From NCBI GenBank assembly GCA_905182015.1, contig CAJIZT010000006.1, positions 1-64,000 on the forward strand: a stretch of 64,000 bases of DNA. The letters are read 5' to 3'. This document shows, one piece after another, positions 59,687 to 64,000 of this stretch. The notes under the pieces were generated by a model, which did not search any database, had not been told where the DNA came from, and saw nothing but the letters and a program-made list of their open reading frames with translations. The stretch comes from an alpha proteobacterium MED-G09 (lineage in GTDB: Bacteria > Pseudomonadota > Alphaproteobacteria > MED-G09). Within the stretch, counting starts at the first letter, position 1, and every line of letters starts with the position of its first letter. The translations under genes were made by a program, and so were the position numbers.

Positions 59687-60689
59687 TTTTTTGTCTATTT
59701 TTTGAAATCATCTTTGCCTGCTTTATGGAGGATATTAAACTATCAGGATTAGCTAAGTTTTTTCCAGCTATATCAAACGCTGTTCCATGATCTGGCGATG
59801 TCCTAACAAACGAGAGTCCTGCACTAAAATTAATTCCATTATAAAAGTCTATAGTTTTTACAGGTATTAAGGCTTGATCATGAAACATGCATAACCTAGC
59901 ATCATATTTTTTTAAATTATCCTTGTGGAAAAGTGTATCGGCAGGCAATGGTCCTATAACATTAATTCCAGCCTTTTTTATTTCCTTTATTGCTGGGAGT
60001 ATTGTTTTAATTTCTTCTTCACCAATTTGACCCTCTTCGCCTGCATGTGGGTTTAATGATGAGATTACTATCTTTGGGTGCTTTATATTGAAATCATTAA
60101 TCATGCTACTATTCAAAATACTACATTTCTCTATAAGTAAATTCTTATTTATTGATTTTGGTACTTGAGAAATGGGAATATGCGTTGTTACAGTTGCTAC
60201 TTTTATTTCTTTATTCATTAAAATCATAAGAGATTTTGAATTATCCTTGTATGATAAGTATTCCGTATGTCCTGGAAAATTAAAACCATCATCCATTAGA
60301 ATTTTTTTATAAATCGGAAGGGTGATTACTCCTGATATTTTTTTAGCCTGAGCTAGACTTACAGCTGTATCGATTGACTCAATAATAGCCTTGTTATTAG
60401 CCTTGTGTGCATTACCAATGTTAAAAATAATATTGTTTTTAAGGGGAAGGATATTCAAAAACCCTATCTTAACCCCTGAAGGGCTGGATATAATATTTAT
60501 AGGAAAATTTAGCTGAAAAATTCTTAAAGAACCTTCTATCCAAGAAGGATCGCATATTACAAAAATCTTTATCTTCTTTATTTTTTTTAATGCCTTGAGA
60601 AGGATTTCACTATTAATCCCCCCAGGTTCACCCATTGTGATAGCTAGAGGTAATTCATTTTTTGTTTTATCTGTATTCAATGACTGCAT
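59679..60689 (-). CDS. pdxA: 4-hydroxythreonine-4-phosphate dehydrogenase
   Basis: 336 residues. PLAITMGEPGGIN opens the protein. Metal-binding histidines are in PGHTEYLSY, NPHAGEEGQIG and FHDQALIPVK. RTSPDHGTAFDIAGK is the C-terminal signature. It oxidises 4-phospho-hydroxythreonine in pyridoxal phosphate synthesis. Start candidates are ATG 60689 and GTG 60692 or 60704; all overlap the end of surA. I chose the ATG, giving a 23-base overlap. Confidence 0.95.
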   Translation of the reverse strand: MQSLNTDKTKNELPLAITMGEPGGINSEILLKALKKIKKIKIFVICDPSWIEGSLRIFQLNFPINIISSPSGVKIGFLNILPLKNNIIFNIGNAHKANNKAIIESIDTAVSLAQAKKISGVITLPIYKKILMDDGFNFPGHTEYLSYKDNSKSLMILMNKEIKVATVTTHIPISQVPKSINKNLLIEKCSILNSSMINDFNIKHPKIVISSLNPHAGEEGQIGEEEIKTILPAIKEIKKAGINVIGPLPADTLFHKDNLKKYDARLCMFHDQALIPVKTIDFYNGINFSAGLSFVRTSPDHGTAFDIAGKNLANPDSLISSIKQAKMISKNRQKND

Positions 60690-61902
60690 CACGTCGTAAA
60701 TCACGTAAATGTCTTCGCGACATCATACCAATTTTCTGTGAGTATATGTTATTTTCAATAGAGTCCTTGCTAACCTGAGGTCCAACATCATCTTTTCTAT
60801 CACATATTGCTATTACATCAATTGATTCGTCTGAAATTCTAGGAGACAAAGTATTGCCAGCATTTTTTTTCAAAAGCTCTGAATGCATTTCCTTTGGTAG
60901 TTCTTGAAGAAGCCGATCTCCTATAATGTTTACCCCTGTCTCATTATAATTCTCTAAAAGAGAATCCAATCTCTTGCATGAAATAAATTTATTAGAAAAC
61001 TCTATTGCTGAATCTTCGTCGTCTTTTGAGAATGTAATAGAAGTTAGATTATATAGATTTCTCATAGAGTTTTTACCTCCCTGATCAGCCTTGCCATTAA
61101 GTTTTATTATATAATAACCATTTACTACCTTAATTGGATTTGAGATAGAGTCTTGAGCAAGATTTTTAATTACTTGAGCAAGCTTTAGATCTAGTTGGCC
61201 TTCAGAAACCCATCCTATATATCCACCTTGGCCAGATGATGCTGACTGACTAAATTGCTGTGCCACTGGTTCAAATGAAATATTATTTTTTAATTGCTCC
61301 ACAAGCTTTGTAGCTAAGACGCCAGCCTCAGTTTCTTCCTCCTCATCCTCAAAGCCTATAAAAATTTCTGAAATATCATACTGCACTTTATTAATGCTTT
61401 GCATTGTCCTGTCATAGATAAGATTAATTTCGTCATCGCTGATATTTATATAAGAGCCAAATTTTCCTCTGACAATTTTGTTCCACAGCAATTCAGATTT
61501 TATTTGATTGATAAGGGTGTCCAGATTAACTCCCTGACTCGTTATATTTTTTATAATTCCCTCAGCCGTTGTTTGGTTACCTCTTGCTATTCTATCAAGC
61601 GTAAGTTTGATTTCCTCTGGCGATTCTGGAACCTCTAATTTTACCGCTTCCTGCAATTGAATTCTTTCGTTAATAAGTGCTTTAATAGCCTGAATTTCAA
61701 TTCTTTTTACATTTTCTTCGGAAGCAGGGATTCCTGACGTTACTAAAATAAGCCTCACTCTCTGACCTACGTCATAACGAGAAATTACTTCATCATTCAC
61801 TATTACTGAAATAGCCTGGATATCCTGAGCCCCTACTTTGCTATAGGTTAGCGAGGTAATCAGGATAAAAATTATTATTATAATGTTTTTACAATCAATC
61901 AT
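60667..61902 (-). CDS. surA: Periplasmic peptidyl-prolyl isomerase / chaperone SurA
   Basis: 411 residues. Signal peptide at about 1-25 (IIIIIFILITSLTYSKVGAQ). The SurA N-domain follows (ISVIVNDEVISRYDVGQRVRLILVTSG, and IKALINERIQLQEAVKLEVP). A parvulin (PPIC) domain is at about residues 170-290, with SQSASSGQGGYIGWVSEGQLDLKLAQVI. SurA escorts barrel proteins to the BAM complex. It sits between lptD (34 bases before) and pdxA, the usual order. Confidence 0.94.
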   Translation of the reverse strand: MIDCKNIIIIIFILITSLTYSKVGAQDIQAISVIVNDEVISRYDVGQRVRLILVTSGIPASEENVKRIEIQAIKALINERIQLQEAVKLEVPESPEEIKLTLDRIARGNQTTAEGIIKNITSQGVNLDTLINQIKSELLWNKIVRGKFGSYINISDDEINLIYDRTMQSINKVQYDISEIFIGFEDEEEETEAGVLATKLVEQLKNNISFEPVAQQFSQSASSGQGGYIGWVSEGQLDLKLAQVIKNLAQDSISNPIKVVNGYYIIKLNGKADQGGKNSMRNLYNLTSITFSKDDEDSAIEFSNKFISCKRLDSLLENYNETGVNIIGDRLLQELPKEMHSELLKKNAGNTLSPRISDESIDVIAICDRKDDVGPQVSKDSIENNIYSQKIGMMSRRHLRDLRRDAVIEYR

Positions 61903-61936
61903 AATTTTTCCAACAGTAATTCAACGTATAAATTTT

Positions 61937-64000
61937 TTAGTTTTCCCATAATTTTGAAATACGATCTGAACTATCTAACGTTCCACCACCAAAAGTAAAT
62001 ACATTAAATTTAATCATAAATGAATTAGAAGGTTTTAGATCTCTGTATTCTGAGTTTTTCCTTCTAAATCCTAGCTCAAATGACATGCAGTCATCAATAT
62101 AAACTATCGAGAGTCTATTGTTTAAAGAATTTTTAGAGACCACATCATACCTTACGGCAGCCTGGATAAGCCATTGATCTGTTATATTAAAAAAACTAGC
62201 GAACCTTGCTTCTTTTTGCTCTTTAAAATTCAAAATTTCAGCATTATTTAAAAGTGCATGACCTGCTCTGAATCCCCACCTTGGGTATGTGATTAATATA
62301 TCGAATTCTGACCTTCTTAGGTTTATATCGTGATCATCAAGCCTTCCTTTGTATGAAAGTGTTATTTCTTTATTGGGTTTAAATAAAAAATCTACAATAA
62401 AGTCTGATAATTTTTTTTCTAATCCTGATCCTTTTTCAAAAGTATCAGGATTTTTAAATTTATAACTTTGTCCTATTAACCCAGAGAAGACACCAGTTTT
62501 ATTAAAGAAGTGAGAAACCTTAACTCCGTAATTAACCCTGCTACCTGTTTCCCAAAAATCTAGGCCTGGCATACGATTTCTTGAAAAAATATTATGAGAG
62601 TTTAACTCAAAGCCAATACTATCTTCATTTGGCATTCTAAGGTTCTTACTTTTGTCCACTGAATAAGAAATCTGAATTGTTGGCTCAATGATCGTAGGGG
62701 AGTGGTTGTTTTTTAAGGGGAATTTCCATTCAGCAATAACTGATGGGAGAAGGCGGTACATATCCTTTTTTATCCCGTAAGGATTTGATGGTAAAAGTCT
62801 AGTTGAGTTATTTGGTATCCATTTTTTTTTAGACCTGTAAGCATCGCCTCGTAAATTTAAGTTTATCTTAAAGATATGCCCACTTTCTTTTATAAACTGC
62901 CTTGCCCAATCAATTTCACTTGATAAGCGGTACGTGTTACCATCAGTTTTCCTAATCAAACCAAGCATTTCAATGGATATTTTGGATTTTCCTCCAAATA
63001 TTATCTTATCAGGATTCCATAAGAACTTTATTTCTGGAAGAATTAGAGGTTCAGAACCATTTTCTTCAGGCAATAGAGATGAAAAATGAAATGAATTTAT
63101 TTCTATCTGAGCATTCTTCCAATACCTAGATAGTGATAAGTGAGATTTAATATCTGTTTCGTCGTTTAAATCAAATCTTCTTAAGAAGGTGTCGTCAGAA
63201 ACAAATTTTCCGTTAAAATCTAAATTCCAATTATTAAGTTGAAAGTTACCAGACGCTTCAAAGGATCCCCTAAAATCATAACCAATTGAATCGGCTATTG
63301 ATGAGGGTCGAGAGTCATCTATATCCGCAATCTCAACATTAACAATTGAGTGAGTATTTCCATCATAATCAAAAACTAATTTCTTGTTTAATTTTTTTAA
63401 GTACTCAGGATTATTAAAAGGTGAGCTAATAATAGAATTCCAATCATTGTTGATATTTATAGTTTTTGACTTAAAGTCATCATTCAAGGAGGCGGCTATA
63501 GCATGGAAATTTATTCTACCCCTTTTGAATCTTTGCCTCCACTCACCCTCGGCAACAAATGCTCCTTTTGTTATAACCCAGGGAGTTATTGTTAAGTCAT
63601 AGGTTGGTGCAAGATTCATATAGTATGGAGTTTTAATATTTAACCCAAGATCTCCAGAGCTTGTTATTATTGGTGCCAGAAAACCACTCTTCCTTTTTAT
63701 TTGCGGACTAAGGTGTTTGGCGATTGGGATATAAAAAATGGGAAAGCCAAATAGCTCGAATCTAGCTCCTTCATAAACAATGTCGCCACTAGTCTCGTCA
63801 TAAATAATTCTATTTGCTTTTATTTGCCAAGACGGATTCTCTCTAGAATTATCACATTTCTTGCAAGGGGAAAAAATACCCTTCCTTAGGATAATTGAAT
63901 TACCCTCGCTTCTGATTGCATAAGACGCAGATATACTTTCACCTTCCTTGGTTAAAAGGGTGGGTTTCTCAATAACTCCATTCTTTAAATCTGAAGAAAG
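61937..64000 (-). CDS. lptD: LPS-assembly protein LptD, N-terminal end cut by window edge
   Basis: At least 687 codons. The reading frame stays open beyond the methionine at 63619 to the right edge. There I read SPCKKCDNSRENPSWQIKANRIIYDETSGDIVYEGARFELFGFPIFYIP, then RKSGFLAP and the PYYMNLAPTYDLTITP block, all typical of LptD. The conserved Cys pair (CKKC) is one end of the disulfides. The barrel strands fill the rest. LptD inserts lipopolysaccharide into the outer membrane. surA lies 34 bases downstream, as in many proteobacteria. Confidence 0.93.
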   Translation of the reverse strand, partial: LSSDLKNGVIEKPTLLTKEGESISASYAIRSEGNSIILRKGIFSPCKKCDNSRENPSWQIKANRIIYDETSGDIVYEGARFELFGFPIFYIPIAKHLSPQIKRKSGFLAPIITSSGDLGLNIKTPYYMNLAPTYDLTITPWVITKGAFVAEGEWRQRFKRGRINFHAIAASLNDDFKSKTININNDWNSIISSPFNNPEYLKKLNKKLVFDYDGNTHSIVNVEIADIDDSRPSSIADSIGYDFRGSFEASGNFQLNNWNLDFNGKFVSDDTFLRRFDLNDETDIKSHLSLSRYWKNAQIEINSFHFSSLLPEENGSEPLILPEIKFLWNPDKIIFGGKSKISIEMLGLIRKTDGNTYRLSSEIDWARQFIKESGHIFKINLNLRGDAYRSKKKWIPNNSTRLLPSNPYGIKKDMYRLLPSVIAEWKFPLKNNHSPTIIEPTIQISYSVDKSKNLRMPNEDSIGFELNSHNIFSRNRMPGLDFWETGSRVNYGVKVSHFFNKTGVFSGLIGQSYKFKNPDTFEKGSGLEKKLSDFIVDFLFKPNKEITLSYKGRLDDHDINLRRSEFDILITYPRWGFRAGHALLNNAEILNFKEQKEARFASFFNITDQWLIQAAVRYDVVSKNSLNNRLSIVYIDDCMSFELGFRRKNSEYRDLKPSNSFMIKFNVFTFGGGTLDSSDRISKLWEN

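Noticed and set aside
1-64000. CRISPR arrays, insertion sequences, phage genes, tRNA or rRNA genes
   Set aside because: I saw no repeat-spacer pattern, transposase, integrase, or cloverleaf candidate; all gaps are short (below about 290 bases).

Overview
The window is AT-rich DNA from a streamlined Gram-negative bacterium, most likely a marine alphaproteobacterium. The alphaproteobacterial assignment rests on gene order and on typical genes: dnaB-mlaE-mlaF-cvpA-purF-SDR; fabD-fabG-acpP-fabF-gmk facing rsmA-pdxA-surA-lptD; purD facing xseA; and a DUF2093 gene after xseA. LptD, BamB, SurA, an LpxL-type acyltransferase and a TonB-dependent receptor show an outer membrane. Genes are packed tightly, with several tail-to-tail overlaps. 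I see no tRNA, rRNA, CRISPR array, transposase or phage gene, and no recognisable transcription factor. No gene-free stretch exceeds 300 bases.

Positions 1-11.4 kb hold accessory oxidoreductive metabolism. A Rieske oxygenase and a methyltransferase (cut by the window edge) are on the minus strand. Opposite them runs a plus-strand series: two NTF2/SnoaL-fold proteins, a HAD phosphatase, a VOC protein, an SDR, a YeiH-type membrane protein, a CurA-like reductase and a flavin-binding PNPOx-like protein. Then come an HI0933-type flavoprotein and an EthD/ABC exporter/HIT operon. Positions 11.4-18.7 kb hold a persulfide dioxygenase, an exported VOC protein, a large TonB-dependent receptor with a strong terminator, a DUF998-like membrane protein, a beta-carbonic anhydrase, a methionine-rich outer-membrane-type protein and a DUF2939-like protein.

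Positions 18.7-37.8 kb are dominated by degradative enzymes: a trans-acting-enoyl-reductase-like protein, SDRs, a fumarylacetoacetase-fold hydrolase, a CitE-like lyase, ferrochelatase, MAPEG, a second CurA-like reductase, an EthA-like Baeyer-Villiger monooxygenase, a nitronate-monooxygenase-family protein, an alpha/beta hydrolase and a DUF1295 reductase. A spinster-like MFS transporter then diverges from an acyl-CoA dehydrogenase/enoyl-CoA hydratase operon. Read together, these could oxidise a ketone to an ester, hydrolyse it and feed the acid into beta-oxidation. The substrate cannot be read from sequence.

Positions 37.8-64 kb are mostly housekeeping: a TerB/J-domain protein, rpiA, an aminoglycoside-phosphotransferase-fold protein, purD, xseA, DUF2093, an LpxL-like acyltransferase, a YfgM-like protein, bamB, der, an SDR, purF, cvpA, mlaF, mlaE, dnaB, rplI, rpsR, rpsF, the fab cluster, gmk, rsmA, pdxA, surA and lptD (cut by the right edge). 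A perfect DnaA-box sequence lies just upstream of dnaB. All functions are assigned by reading motifs; no database search was possible.
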